Counted from the stretch's first letter, positions 41,252 through 50,728 are shown. The stretch is DNA of 64,000 nucleotides from Oceanisphaera avium (GCF_002157875.1 NZ_CP021376.1:124001-188000); one strand, 5' to 3'. Notes: generated from the sequence alone by a model not told the origin. Numbers and translations: made by a program.

Positions 41252-42310
41252 ATGGAATTTAAGACAATAAATAGGGGCTATTTGGGTGCTTTGTTGGCGC
41301 TCATCCTCAGCGTGGCTCCTATGGCGCAGGCGCAATATAAGGCTGTAGTGACTACGGCCACAGTGAGCGAGCAGCCGGTGACGTCGAGCGTTGAGCTTAT
41401 GGGTACCTTGAGTGCTAAGCAACGCGTAGCCATTGCGCCCCAAGTGAGTGCTCGGGTGACTAAAGTACACTTTGTCTCAGGCCAAGAGGTTAAAAAAGGC
41501 GATATTTTACTGAGCTTAGATGACAGAGCCGCTAACGCTCAAGTCAGTGAAGCAAAAGCGGCATTAATGGATGCGCAGCGCATCTATAAAAATTTTCGTA
41601 CCTTATTTAGTCGAAAAGCCGTGACCCAAACCGAATTAGATGGCCAGCAAGCTGCGGTTGCCATGGCACAAGCTAAGCTGGCTGCCGCTCAAGTACAAGC
41701 TTCTTACTTAACGCTACGCGCGCCTTTTAGTGGCGTTATTGGGCTTACGGATGTAGCACCTGGGACGCTGCTAAATGCGAATGAGCCGGTAGCCGAGCTC
41801 TCGGATCTCAGTGAAGTGAAACTGGATGTAGCGTTAGCGGAAAAATACCTTAATAAAGTAACTCAAGGCCAAACGCTTACCGCTTATAGTGACGCTTTTG
41901 GCGATAGAGCCTTTACGGGGAAATTAGCAGTAATAGCGCCCAGTGTGGATAGCGAAACCTTAACTGCCAAGGTGCGCCTCGTCTTTGATAACCCGCAACT
42001 CGACCCCGATGCCAAGCCAGAGGCGGCGCTATTAGTGCCAGGCATGTTAATGCGGGTAACACTTAATGTGGATAATCGGGTACAGCTCGCCATTCCGGTG
42101 CAAAGCTTGCTCTATGCTGGCCAGCAGCGCTATGTCTATGTGGTGGATGATGAAAATAAGGTGAGCCGCCGCGATGTGACCATAGGTCGTAATTTAGGCG
42201 AGCAAGTCACCATTGTTGAAGGGCTGAGTGCGGGTGAGCAAGTTATTAGTGCCGGTACGGTAAAAGTACGGGAAGGCAGTGTGGTTGAGGTATTAGATGA
42301 AGATCTCTGA
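41252..42310 (+). CDS. RND efflux periplasmic adaptor subunit
   Basis: This 352-aa membrane-fusion protein links an inner-membrane RND pump to an outer-membrane channel. A signal peptide (about 1-27, ending AQAQ) is followed by a beta-barrel and lipoyl region (VAIAPQVSARVTKVHFVSGQ), an alpha-hairpin with AKAALMDAQRIYKNFRTL, the second lipoyl half (YLTLRAPFSGVIG) and the C-terminal barrel. I chose ATG 41252, with AAGG upstream, over the ATG at 41177 because the signal peptide begins there. It overlaps the pump gene by 14 bases. No outer-membrane channel gene lies nearby. Confidence 0.9.
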   Translation: MEFKTINRGYLGALLALILSVAPMAQAQYKAVVTTATVSEQPVTSSVELMGTLSAKQRVAIAPQVSARVTKVHFVSGQEVKKGDILLSLDDRAANAQVSEAKAALMDAQRIYKNFRTLFSRKAVTQTELDGQQAAVAMAQAKLAAAQVQASYLTLRAPFSGVIGLTDVAPGTLLNANEPVAELSDLSEVKLDVALAEKYLNKVTQGQTLTAYSDAFGDRAFTGKLAVIAPSVDSETLTAKVRLVFDNPQLDPDAKPEAALLVPGMLMRVTLNVDNRVQLAIPVQSLLYAGQQRYVYVVDDENKVSRRDVTIGRNLGEQVTIVEGLSAGEQVISAGTVKVREGSVVEVLDEDL

Positions 42311-45300
42311 TCTCTCCATTGCCAGACCCGTGCTGGCGACGGTAGTAAGCTTAATGCTGTGCGTATTTGGCTTAATTTCATTTTTAGAACTGCCGCTTCG
42401 TGAGATGCCAGATACTACCTCGCCGGTAGTAACGGTGCGCACCAGCTATACCGGCGCCAGTGCTGCCGTGCTAGAAGTGCAAGTGACCAAGCGCTTAGAA
42501 GATGAGTTATCCGGCATTAGTGATGTGAAATATATTAGCTCGAGTACCAGTGATGGTAGCTCGAGCATTACCATTGAGTTTGACCCTAACCGTGATCTTG
42601 ATAGTGCGGCCAGTGATGTGCGAGAAGCCGTGGCTCGCGCTTCTCGAAAGCTGCCTGATGACGCAGATGCCCCCATTGTCACTAAAGATACGGGGCGCAA
42701 CGATGTTATTTTGTGGATAACGCTACGCTCCACTGGCATGTCGCCGTTGGCCATGGGCGATTATGCAGAAAATGTATTAGCGGATCGCTTTAGCTTGCTC
42801 GATGGTGTGAGCTCAGTGGTGGTAGGCGGGCGAAAAGAGCGGGTAATGAATGTGCGCCTCGACCCCATCGCTATGGCGGCGCGCGGGGTGACGGTCAGTG
42901 ATATTCGCGCCGCACTGCGCTCGCAAAACGTCGAGCTGCCAGCGGGTATGTTAGAAAATAGCCAGCAAAATTACGCCACTCGTATTCAGCGCAGCTATGA
43001 AGAAGCCATTAATTTTCAACACTTAACCATACGAAGCATCGATAGTCATAGTCGCGTTTATTTATCGGATGTGGCTCAAGTGTGGGAGGGAGAAAAGCCC
43101 GAAAACACCCTGTTTCGCTCTAACGGTCAAAATGTGGTGGGACTTGGCATCGTTAAGCAAAGCCAAGCGAATACCTTAGATGTGGTTAATGAAGTTAAAA
43201 AGGCGATTAGCGCCCAACAACCCTTCTTACCAGAGGGCACTGAGCTCACTTGGACCTTTGATAGCTCGGTATTTATCGACAGCGCCATTAGTGAGGTATA
43301 CCAAACGCTGTTGATCACCGTCAGCTTAGTCGTGTTAGTGATTTATATATTCTTAGGCCAAGTGCGCGCCACGCTTATTCCTGCGATTACGGTGCCGGTG
43401 TCTTTGATCAGTGCTTTTATTGCCGCTTATGCGCTGGGTTATTCGGTGAATCTTATTACGCTGATGGCGTTGATTATGGCCATTGGTTTGGTGGTGGACG
43501 ATGCCATTGTGGTGTTAGAAAATATTTATCACCATCTGGAGCGGGGGCGCTCGCCACTGGCCGCCGCCTATTATGGCACCCGTGAGGTAGGGTTTGCGGT
43601 CATTGCCACCACCCTCACTTTAGTGGCGGTATTTGTGCCCATCGTCTTTATGGGCGGCATTATCGGACGAATTTTTACCGAGTTTGCGGTGTTATTGTCG
43701 GCTGCGGTGGTGTTTTCTTCCATAGTGGCGCTGACGTTAAGCCCAGTGATGAGCGCTAAAATATTAAAAGCCCACCAAATGCCTAGCTCCTTAACGCGAT
43801 ATTTTAATACAGGCTTTGTTAAGTTAGAGCGTGGTTATCAGCGCTTGCTAAGTAAAGGGCGAGGTCGTCCTTGGTGGGCGCCAATAGTCATGGTAATAGC
43901 GGTGGGGCTGACCACTTGGTTACTAACGCAAATACCCCAAAGCTTAACGCCTAAAGAAGACCGAGGCTCGGTATTTATCATGGTGCGCGGCGCTGAAGGA
44001 GCCAGCTTCGATCGCATGAGCTTGGCCATGGGCGAAATTGAGCAACGATTAAATCCCTTACTGGAAGAGGGCATTGCTACTAATTTAACGGTGCGTACCC
44101 CAGGCTTTGGTGGTGGGGTAAACAGCGGCATGGTGATTATGAGCTTAGAAAGTTGGAGCCAACGTAGCGTACCCGCCGAGCAGATAGTCAATCGGATTCG
44201 CGGGCTAACGGCGGAGGTAGCAGATGTGTTGGTGATCCCTATTTTACCCTCATCAATTCGAGGCGGCTCTAGCACGCCGGTGGAGTTTGTACTTACTGGT
44301 AGCGATTATGAGGAGCTGTATAGCTGGGCGGAGCAGCTGCGTGCTTTGGCGCGAGATAATCCAGGTTTAAGCGATTTAGAGCTCGATTATGCCCAAACTA
44401 AACCCGAGCTATTAGTGGACGTGGATCAAGTACGCGCCGCTAAGCTGGGAATTTCAGTCACCGACGTGGCCGATAGTTTAAATGTGATGTTAGCCGGGCA
44501 AGCCATTACCACCTATGAGCGCCAAGGTGAAGAATACGATGTGTTCTTAAAAGGCCAGCAAGATGGCTTCAAGCAACTGAGTGACTTGGGCGGCATTTAT
44601 TTGCGCAGTGGCCAAGGAGAGGTGATCGCCCTAGATAATTTAGTGAGCTTAAATGAGCAAGGCACGTCAGCGTCACTTAACCATTACAATCGTAAAAAAG
44701 CCATCACGCTGAGTGCCAACTTAGTCGGTAATTATAGCTTAGGTGAGGCGCTGGATTACTTAGATAAGCTGGTGCGTGAGCATTTGCCCGATAATGCAGT
44801 GGCCGATTATAAAGGCGAGTCATTAGAATATAAAAATAACCAAAGTGATGTGGCTTTTGTGTTTGGCTTGGCACTGGTCGTGGTGTTCTTAATTTTAGCG
44901 GCGCAATTTGAAAGCTTTATTCATCCCTTTATTGTGTTGCTAACAGTACCACTTGGCTTAGTAGGCGGCTTATTAGGCTTATATCTGGCTGGTATGAGCT
45001 TAAATGCCTATAGCCAAATTGCCATGGTGATGTTGATAGGCTTAGTGACTAAAAACGGCATCTTAATAGTGGAGTTTGCTAACCAATTGCGCGATCGCGG
45101 AGTGGCTTTTGATGACGCCATTGTGGAAGCGTCGGTGCGTCGGTTACGCCCTATTTTAATGACCGCTTTCACCACTATTATTGGGGCTATTCCGCTTATT
45201 TTAGCCAGTGGCGCTGGCGCAGAAAGCCGCCAAACTATTGGTGTGGTAGTGTTTGCCGGTGTGTCTTTAGCGACCTTACTCACCTTATTTATTGTCCCTG

Positions 45301-45395
45301 CTATGTATCGCTTATTAGCACGCGGCACGCAATCGCCAGAGCATCAAGCACGCTTGCTCTCTGTGGCACTTAAGGAGGCGGGGACGGACGAATAG
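42297..45395 (+). CDS. RND efflux transporter permease subunit (AcrB family)
   Basis: This 1032-aa proton-driven pump spans the inner membrane with twelve helices and two large periplasmic domains. It begins MKISDLSIARPVLATVVSL, has the PDTTSPVVTVRTSY entry segment typical of the family, and the paired acidic residues in helix 4 at AIGLVVDDAIVVLENI (the proton relay). The SRQTIGVVVFAGV segment lies near the C-terminal helices. Substrate cannot be read from the sequence. It forms an operon with the adaptor gene, without a local TolC or regulator. Confidence 0.93.
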   Translation: MKISDLSIARPVLATVVSLMLCVFGLISFLELPLREMPDTTSPVVTVRTSYTGASAAVLEVQVTKRLEDELSGISDVKYISSSTSDGSSSITIEFDPNRDLDSAASDVREAVARASRKLPDDADAPIVTKDTGRNDVILWITLRSTGMSPLAMGDYAENVLADRFSLLDGVSSVVVGGRKERVMNVRLDPIAMAARGVTVSDIRAALRSQNVELPAGMLENSQQNYATRIQRSYEEAINFQHLTIRSIDSHSRVYLSDVAQVWEGEKPENTLFRSNGQNVVGLGIVKQSQANTLDVVNEVKKAISAQQPFLPEGTELTWTFDSSVFIDSAISEVYQTLLITVSLVVLVIYIFLGQVRATLIPAITVPVSLISAFIAAYALGYSVNLITLMALIMAIGLVVDDAIVVLENIYHHLERGRSPLAAAYYGTREVGFAVIATTLTLVAVFVPIVFMGGIIGRIFTEFAVLLSAAVVFSSIVALTLSPVMSAKILKAHQMPSSLTRYFNTGFVKLERGYQRLLSKGRGRPWWAPIVMVIAVGLTTWLLTQIPQSLTPKEDRGSVFIMVRGAEGASFDRMSLAMGEIEQRLNPLLEEGIATNLTVRTPGFGGGVNSGMVIMSLESWSQRSVPAEQIVNRIRGLTAEVADVLVIPILPSSIRGGSSTPVEFVLTGSDYEELYSWAEQLRALARDNPGLSDLELDYAQTKPELLVDVDQVRAAKLGISVTDVADSLNVMLAGQAITTYERQGEEYDVFLKGQQDGFKQLSDLGGIYLRSGQGEVIALDNLVSLNEQGTSASLNHYNRKKAITLSANLVGNYSLGEALDYLDKLVREHLPDNAVADYKGESLEYKNNQSDVAFVFGLALVVVFLILAAQFESFIHPFIVLLTVPLGLVGGLLGLYLAGMSLNAYSQIAMVMLIGLVTKNGILIVEFANQLRDRGVAFDDAIVEASVRRLRPILMTAFTTIIGAIPLILASGAGAESRQTIGVVVFAGVSLATLLTLFIVPAMYRLLARGTQSPEHQARLLSVALKEAGTDE

Positions 45396-45399
45396 TGCA

Positions 45400-45760
45400 T
45401 AGGGAATAGGGGATAGTGAGTCGGGGATAGGGAATAGTGGCTCGGTGTGGGGAGCGGTGAGGGGGAAAATCCGCACACTGTACCAAGCTTAAAACTAGGT
45501 CCTGACATGCGTCGTGATGACGGCCGTTTTCACCAAAGTGGCACGCATTTCTTGTCATACCGGTACTGAAACAAGTTCAGCATGACGGCCCCGGTATCTC
45601 GCCCATGGGTGGAGAACCTAAATCAGATCCTGGCTTTCGTCAGGATGACGGCCTCGGTATCTCATCCTTGGGTGTAGAGCTTAAAGCAGATCCTGACTTT
45701 CGTCAGGATGACGGCCACTGCTCGATATTCACCAATCTCCAACCCCCAATCCCTCTTCAC
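45400..45760. repeat. Repeat island with GGGAATAGG steps and module A/B copies
   Basis: Just after the pump gene, TAGGGAA and GGGGATA steps run to about 45440. Module B/A copies follow on the opposite orientation (GATCCTGACTTTCGTCAGGA near 45682-45701, and one near 45618). CTCCAACCCCCAATCCC lies near 45735, just after the stop of the minus-strand gene. No gene is visible. Confidence 0.75.
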
Positions 45761-45763
45761 TCA

Positions 45764-46243
45764 CTAGGCCATCGCTTTCACTGACTCTATGATGTCTAGC
45801 ATGCGGCTGGCGTCTTGGGGGAGGGCGCGGTTAAGTTGTTCACCGGCAAAGCGAGCTTGAGTGCGAGGGCTTAAGTTGCTGTTTACTTCATAAGGCAGCG
45901 CAGCGTGATCGACGCGCAGCGGCTCGGCGCGCATCGCTAGCATTAAGCGCAGGCTGTCTTGTTGCAGCTCATTGGCAAGCGCCGATAATTGCGGCGCTCT
46001 AATAGTGTCTTGTTCTTCGGCATAAAGAGGCTCAGCGTTAGGCAGCTCAAAATACTGGCGCCAATTAATTTGGCCTTGTTCATCTTTATCCGCTTCAATG
46101 CGAGGTAAGTCGCGCGCATCATCTGACAGCATGGCCAATAACAAGCCAAAATCGCTACGACGGCCATCGGCAACCGCATGGTTAAGGCGGTCTCCGAGTT
46201 GACTGTCGTTAACGAGTAGCGAGTTATGGGTTTCTGTCAGCAT
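45764..46243 (-). CDS. VC2046/SO_2500 family conserved protein
   Basis: This 159-aa soluble protein has no signal peptide and no membrane segment. It resembles the VC2046/SO_2500 family found in Vibrio, Shewanella and Aeromonas relatives, in particular the N-terminal DRLNHAVADGRRSDFGLLLAM stretch and the C-terminal NSNLSPRTQARFAGEQLNRA stretch. Its function is unknown. It lies upstream of the tRNA-Tyr pair on the opposite strand and may share the intergenic region as a divergent promoter. Confidence 0.65.
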   Translation of the reverse strand: MLTETHNSLLVNDSQLGDRLNHAVADGRRSDFGLLLAMLSDDARDLPRIEADKDEQGQINWRQYFELPNAEPLYAEEQDTIRAPQLSALANELQQDSLRLMLAMRAEPLRVDHAALPYEVNSNLSPRTQARFAGEQLNRALPQDASRMLDIIESVKAMA

Positions 46244-46322
46244 AGTTAAGTGTAAAAAATAGGCATTTGGTTAGTTATCGGCAGCAAAGTCGATTTAATT
46301 AGTAAAAACTTGGGCTTAGGGG

Positions 46323-46350
46323 TTCACAAAGCTAATTCTTTTGGTAAGAT
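46323..46350 (+). promoter_or_regulatory. Putative tRNA-Tyr promoter
   Basis: TTCACA (46323-46328) and TAAGAT (46345-46350) are 16 bp apart, followed by a GCGCAGC discriminator. The first tRNA begins 17 bases later. This is a normal stable-RNA promoter layout. Confidence 0.55.
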
Positions 46351-46366
46351 GCGCAGCACAAAGTGT

Positions 46367-46451
46367 GGAGGAGTTCCCGAGTGGCTAAAGGGATCAGACT
46401 GTAAATCTGACGGCTCCGCCTTCGCTGGTTCGAATCCAGCCTCCTCCACCA
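46367..46451 (+). tRNA. tRNA-Tyr (GTA)
   Basis: This 85-base class II tRNA has acceptor GGAGGAG/CTCCTCC, an encoded CCA end, an anticodon arm CAGACT-GTA-AATCTG with GTA at 46401-46403, a long variable arm and a standard T arm GGTTCGAATCC. Confidence 0.97.
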
Positions 46452-46572
46452 TTTATTAATAATGGCGTGAGTTAACCCACACTGTTTAATTAAGTTAAAA
46501 ATTAATCGCAGTCAATAATAAAAAATTTTGCTAAAGGTAAATTAGCCATCCCATTTTAAAAAGTTTTAATGT

Positions 46573-46657
46573 GGAGGAGTTCCCGAGTGGCTAAAGGGAT
46601 CAGACTGTAAATCTGACGGCTCCGCCTTCGCTGGTTCGAATCCAGCCTCCTCCACCA
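46573..46657 (+). tRNA. tRNA-Tyr (GTA), second identical copy
   Basis: It is identical over 85 bases to the copy at 46367-46451, with GTA at 46607-46609 and CCA encoded. The two are separated by 121 bp and end in one shared terminator, so they are probably one transcript. Confidence 0.97.
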
Positions 46658-46663
46658 CCTTTT

Positions 46664-46692
46664 AAAAAGCCAGTGCTTAGCACTGGCTTTTT
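46664..46692 (+). terminator. tRNA-Tyr operon terminator
   Basis: AAAAAGCCAGTG (46664-46675) and CACTGGCTTTTT (46681-46692) form a perfect stem with loop CTTAG and a T run. Confidence 0.92.
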
Positions 46693-46726
46693 TATGTGTT
46701 TTTTATGAACATCACGACATACGTTT

Positions 46727-46787
46727 TACGCCGTACGTTGCGAGTTAAAAACAGCGGGAGTGTCTTTTACGTATAGCGTACGGCGTA
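46727..46787. repeat. Palindrome between tRNA-Tyr and the KAS III gene
   Basis: TACGCCGTACG (46727-46737) and CGTACGGCGTA (46777-46787) are perfect 11-bp inverted arms around a 39-base loop. The TACGCC/GGCGTA arms recall module D. The palindrome ends 9 bases from the stop of the minus-strand gene and may help end its transcript. Confidence 0.7.
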
Positions 46788-46795
46788 TGACTTTT

Positions 46796-47881
46796 TTAGC
46801 TGTTATTTTTAGCTGCTCGGCAGCCTTTAATAGCTGGCGCTAACAACTCGAGCGCGGTTTGCGTACAAGGCGGCAGTTGTGCCTCTGAAGTCGCGACTGG
46901 CGTGGTGCGCTCGCCCCAGCGGATCACGCCCGCACCCCAAGTTAAGCCGGCACCAAAGGCGGCAGTGAGTAGCAGTGCACCTGGCTTAATACGCTCTTGC
47001 TCTAGGGCATCGCATAAGGCGATGGGAACTGTGGCTGCCGAAGTATTGCCGTATTGCTCAAGATTAACCATGATCTTTTCGCTAGGCAGGTTCATCTTCT
47101 TAGCTAGGGTGTCGATAATGCGCACATTCGCTTGGTGTGGGAGTAATAAATCAATATCTTCCCCGTTTAAACCGGCCTGTGTTAATACTTCAGCGGCAGC
47201 CTCGCCCATGCCTTTTACGGCTCGCTTAAAAATTTCCTTGCCCTCAAAGTTAACTGAAAATAAGCCATCGGTTTGCGCAAATCGCTCTCTGGCTGTGCCT
47301 GAGTTAGGAATGGCCAAAATATCATTAGCTTCGGCATCGCAGCCTAACTTATCAGCAATTAAGCCAAGCGGTTGCTCACAGGCTTCGATGATGACAGCCC
47401 CCGCGCCATCGCCAAATAACACCGCAGTATCACGCTGAGTCCAGTCTAAATAATGAGTTAAACGCTCGGCACCGATGACGAGTACGCGCTCCATGGTACC
47501 GGCCTTAATCAGTGCGCTGCCGACACTTAAGCCATAAATAAAGCCGGTGCAGGCGGCATTAATATCAAACACTGCCGCTTTAGTCGCGCCAAGGTTGCGT
47601 TGCACACTTGAGGCGGCGCTGGGCACTAAGGTATCGGGGCTGGCGGTAGCTAAAATAATACCATCGAGTTGGTCGGGTGTTAATCCCGCAGCGGCTAGCG
47701 CATGGTGCGCTGCCACCGTGGCTAAGTCTGAGGTATTTACATGAGCGATACGGCGCGAGCGAATGCCGGTGCGACTATAAATCCAGTCATCTGAGGTATC
47801 GAGAAAAGTACTTAAGTCATCGTTGCTAAGAGCCGCAGGAGGAAGACATTTCCCCCAGCCGGTAATATTGGCGTAGCGCAT
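46796..47881 (-). CDS. Ketoacyl-ACP synthase III (FabH-like)
   Basis: KAS III enzymes condense an acyl-CoA with malonyl-ACP to start fatty-acid chains. The 361-aa thiolase-fold protein has the catalytic cysteine in [11 protein letters not shown], the histidine in [11 protein letters not shown] and the asparagine in [13 protein letters not shown]. It is longer than typical FabH (about 317-320) through a C-terminal extension of about 35 residues. It is not in a plsX-fab cluster, so it is probably a second KAS III with a different acyl primer. That role is inference. Confidence 0.87.
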   Translation of the reverse strand: MRYANITGWGKCLPPAALSNDDLSTFLDTSDDWIYSRTGIRSRRIAHVNTSDLATVAAHHALAAAGLTPDQLDGIILATASPDTLVPSAASSVQRNLGATKAAVFDINAACTGFIYGLSVGSALIKAGTMERVLVIGAERLTHYLDWTQRDTAVLFGDGAGAVIIEACEQPLGLIADKLGCDAEANDILAIPNSGTARERFAQTDGLFSVNFEGKEIFKRAVKGMGEAAAEVLTQAGLNGEDIDLLLPHQANVRIIDTLAKKMNLPSEKIMVNLEQYGNTSAATVPIALCDALEQERIKPGALLLTAAFGAGLTWGAGVIRWGERTTPVATSEAQLPPCTQTALELLAPAIKGCRAAKNNS

Positions 47882-47990
47882 AATAGACCTGTAAAAAGAG
47901 TGGTGGTGCTTTTGTTATGCCTGAGCCAGCTTAGGCTGTCAAATTTGGTAGGCGCTGGTGTGACTGAGTAATGTTACTGCTAGCTAAGCG

Positions 47991-48368
47991 CTAAATTCGT
48001 CCTTGGCGGCGCAACCGTTTTTCTACCCAAGTGCGATATAACCAAGACAGACAAGGACGAATAATCGGTAAGCCAATAAACCATGCGAGTAGCTTTAAGC
48101 GCGGCACTCTTTGCATTAATAAGATGTAAGCATCGATTTCGGTAAGTATTTTGCCATCTTCAGTTTGTACGTGTAGCTCACGCATCACCTTGCCAGGATC
48201 TAATCCTAGACTTAGTAACACCTCTTCACGGTCGGTAATATCAAACCAATAAATATCCTGGCCGCCATCTCCCGCCCAGCGTTCATAATTGGCTCTGTCT
48301 TTGATACAGCCCTCACAACTGCCATCGTAAAATACCACTAATTTATGATGAGACTGTTTGCTATCCAT
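47991..48368 (-). CDS. Thiol-disulfide oxidoreductase DCC family protein (DUF393)
   Basis: This 125-aa protein has the DCC-type motif VVFYDGSCEGCIKDRANYERW near the N-terminus, with a CxxC pair, a WFDITDRE segment, and hydrophobic C-terminal stretches that may associate with the membrane (LLAWFIGLPIIRP). I chose ATG 48368, which has AAGGGGG just before it and gives the family-typical start, over an upstream ATG at 48449 that lies in GGGA-type repeat sequence. The substrate is unknown. Confidence 0.82.
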   Translation of the reverse strand: MDSKQSHHKLVVFYDGSCEGCIKDRANYERWAGDGGQDIYWFDITDREEVLLSLGLDPGKVMRELHVQTEDGKILTEIDAYILLMQRVPRLKLLAWFIGLPIIRPCLSWLYRTWVEKRLRRQGRI

Positions 48369-48469
48369 TAAAACCCCCTTAGTAGTAGTGAATGGGGAAC
48401 AGGGAATAGCAACCACCTTAAGTGCAAAGCTCCCAATCCCTAGTCCCAAGTCCCTCGTTCTTTTTCTAC

Positions 48470-49948
48470 CTAGGCGCCTAAGTAACGCTGTTCTAAATGT
48501 AGCTTAAAAGCACAGGCGTTAAGTGGTTGCCCACAGGCTTGAGTGATTAAGGCGTCAGTCTCTAATAGGCTGGCATGTTGCCAAATATTGCGTTGTAGCC
48601 AGCTAAAAATACTCGATAAGTCGGTGCTAATTAAATGGTCAAAGGTGCCTAATTCTGTTTGTATCGCTTTAGCTTGTTGCGCGGCATACAGGGCGCCTAA
48701 GGTATAACTTGGAAAATAGCCAAAGCTGCCATCGGTCCAGTGAATATCTTGCATGCAGCCATCTTTATAATTGCCTTTAGTGCTTAAGCCTAAATATTGC
48801 TGCATTAAATTATCCCAGCGCTCGGGCAAGTCTTTAGCTTGTAGTTTACCTTCAATTAAGTCGCGCTCAATTTCATAGCGCAGCATTACATGAGCCGGAT
48901 AGGTGAGCTCATCTGCATCTACCCGAATGAGCCCAGGCTGAACGCGGGTATAAAGCTTTGCTAAATTATCGCTACTAAAGGCGGTTTGCTCACCAAAGTG
49001 ATGACTTAATAACGGAGCCAGCTTAGCAATAAAAGCGGGGTGGCGAGCCAATTGCATTTCAAAGAATAAACTTTGTGACTCATGAATACCCATAGAACGC
49101 GCTTGGCCTACGGGTAAACTACGCCACTGTGCTGGTAAGCTTTGCTCATAGCGAGCATGTCCCGTTTCATGGATCACACCCATTAGCGCTTGAGCTACGT
49201 CGTTTTCATCATAACGAGTAGTGAGGCGCACATCTTCGCTAACGCCGCCACAAAAAGGATGCACGCTAACATCTAAGCGACCATGGTTAAAATCAAAGCC
49301 TAGCAGCTTCATTACTTCAAGGCCCAGCGCTTTTTGGTGACTAGTAGCAAAAGGGCCCTGAGGTAATTGAACTTGCTCAGCACTTTGCTTGGCTTGTACT
49401 TGAGTAATTAAGCCTGGCAACCACTGTTTAACGTCATTAAAGAGTGGGTCTAGAGTGGCGCTGCGCATGCCGGGCTCAAATTGCTCTAATAAGCTGTCGT
49501 AATAAGACAGACCTAGCGCTTCACTGCGTGCCGCGGCCACTTGGCGAGATAAGTTTAAGACTTCTTCGAATAAGGGTAAAAAACCCGCCCAGTCATTGGC
49601 AGGTCGCAGACTGCGCCAAGCATGTTCACAGCGCGAACCTGCTAAAGAAAAAGCTCCCACTAAATCACTGGGCAACATAGTGGCATCGCGCCATTGGCGC
49701 TGCATGACCGCTAAACTTACTTGTTGTTCAGGCGTTAGTGACTCAGCTTGAGCCGCTGAAAACCACTGTGCTAATTGAGGTGCTTGCAGTTGTTGATGAC
49801 TAAGTACGGCAAGCGTACTCATGGCCTCAGAGCGCGCTTGGTTGCCGCCGGCTGGCATCATAGTTGCCTGATCCCAGCCACACATAGCTGCAATATGTTG
49901 CAAATGATATTGTTGTTGAAAGTGCTGAGTAAGGGCTGAGTAAGACAT
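48470..49948 (-). CDS. Carboxypeptidase M32
   Basis: This 492-aa cytoplasmic zinc carboxypeptidase is of the Taq type. The all-helical N-terminal half leads to the zinc site HETGHARYEQ, with the third ligand in the following SMGIHESQSLFFEMQ segment, then the family motif RVDADELTYPAHVMLRYEIE and the GYFPSYTLGALYAAQ stretch. ATG 49948 has GGAG upstream and begins MSYSALTQHF. In-frame ATGs at 49990 and 49966 give only a random-looking extension. Confidence 0.93.
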   Translation of the reverse strand: MSYSALTQHFQQQYHLQHIAAMCGWDQATMMPAGGNQARSEAMSTLAVLSHQQLQAPQLAQWFSAAQAESLTPEQQVSLAVMQRQWRDATMLPSDLVGAFSLAGSRCEHAWRSLRPANDWAGFLPLFEEVLNLSRQVAAARSEALGLSYYDSLLEQFEPGMRSATLDPLFNDVKQWLPGLITQVQAKQSAEQVQLPQGPFATSHQKALGLEVMKLLGFDFNHGRLDVSVHPFCGGVSEDVRLTTRYDENDVAQALMGVIHETGHARYEQSLPAQWRSLPVGQARSMGIHESQSLFFEMQLARHPAFIAKLAPLLSHHFGEQTAFSSDNLAKLYTRVQPGLIRVDADELTYPAHVMLRYEIERDLIEGKLQAKDLPERWDNLMQQYLGLSTKGNYKDGCMQDIHWTDGSFGYFPSYTLGALYAAQQAKAIQTELGTFDHLISTDLSSIFSWLQRNIWQHASLLETDALITQACGQPLNACAFKLHLEQRYLGA

Positions 49949-50094
49949 GCGGGCTCCAAAAAACATAAAAACAAAGCCGAAGTTAACCATAAAGCGCCCA
50001 GCCTGCCAAATAACAGGCGCTATTTAGCGAGCAGATTAAAATGAGGAAAGTGCTAACAGAGAAAGAAACCTTTAAAGGTGCGGGCAACCATAAT

Positions 50095-50133
50095 GAAAAA
50101 ACGACAAGTCCCGAGGAGGAGGGACTTGCCGTT
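50095..50133 (-). terminator. Terminator downstream of the DUF3149 gene
   Basis: Read on the minus strand, AACGGCAAGTCCC (50133-50121) pairs with GGGACTTGTCGTT (50112-50100) with one mismatch, followed by a T run. It lies about 190 bases after the stop at 50321, so the transcript has a long 3' region. Confidence 0.75.
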
Positions 50134-50320
50134 ATTAAAATAAGTTAGATAACTAACTCAGTACTTAGGTCGTTTATTATTAAGTGTTTAAGCAGTCTTA
50201 AATGTCACTCTCAAGTAACACATTTAAATTAAAATTTAAGTAATAAAGTTAATTATTAACATTAGTACTCTATTTAATTTAGCAAATCGTCTTATTTAGT
50301 AAAAAGGTAAAAAAGTTAGA

Positions 50321-50470
50321 TTACATTTCTTCTTCTGGTTGCACCGAGGTGCGTACCTTATAAACAAAGTAGCAGCAGATAGAGCTAACGATAACGGTAG
50401 TTACTATGATAGTCATCATAGACATAAAGCCAATGTCACTGCCAAACATTAAATCAAGCCAAAAAGCCAT
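50321..50470 (-). CDS. DUF3149 family small membrane protein (49 aa)
   Basis: This short gene encodes a 49-aa protein starting MAFWLDLMFGSDIGFMS, with one hydrophobic helix (about 17-36) and a charged, acidic tail ending QPEEEM. The FWLDLMFG start followed by one helix is typical of DUF3149, small inner-membrane proteins of unknown function. A strong ribosome-binding site (AAGGGAG) lies 7 bases before the ATG. An FNR-like box and a -10 hexamer sit at the right spacing upstream, so anaerobic induction is likely. It stands alone between the M32 and TraB genes. Confidence 0.85.
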   Translation of the reverse strand: MAFWLDLMFGSDIGFMSMMTIIVTTVIVSSICCYFVYKVRTSVQPEEEM

Positions 50471-50501
50471 AGTCGTCTCCCTTCGTGTGCGCTATGAAGA
50501 T

Positions 50502-50542
50502 ATCTTAGCGATTGCTTGTAAAGGAATGCTGATCTTGATCAA
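50502..50542 (-). promoter_or_regulatory. FNR-type site and -10 element for the DUF3149 gene
   Basis: CTGATCTTGATCAA (50529-50542) matches the FNR consensus TTGATN4ATCAA at nine of ten positions. On the minus strand a TAAGAT -10 hexamer lies at 50507-50502, giving a start near 50495. The box is then centred at about -41, the position for class II FNR activation. The 5' leader would be about 25 bases. Confidence 0.65.
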
Positions 50543-50728
50543 TAAAAGTGACTATCGCGAATTTATCGGTAAAAGAGGCTAAATTTAGCGAAATTCGTAC
50601 AACAGCCGCTAACTTCTGCTATTGATGAAAAGTGCTTACAGATAAATTATCCATAAAAAATGCCGACATCGTCATTAAATAGAAAACCCACCGAGCTGTT
50701 AAGATGAATAATAACGTTAATAGTCATA

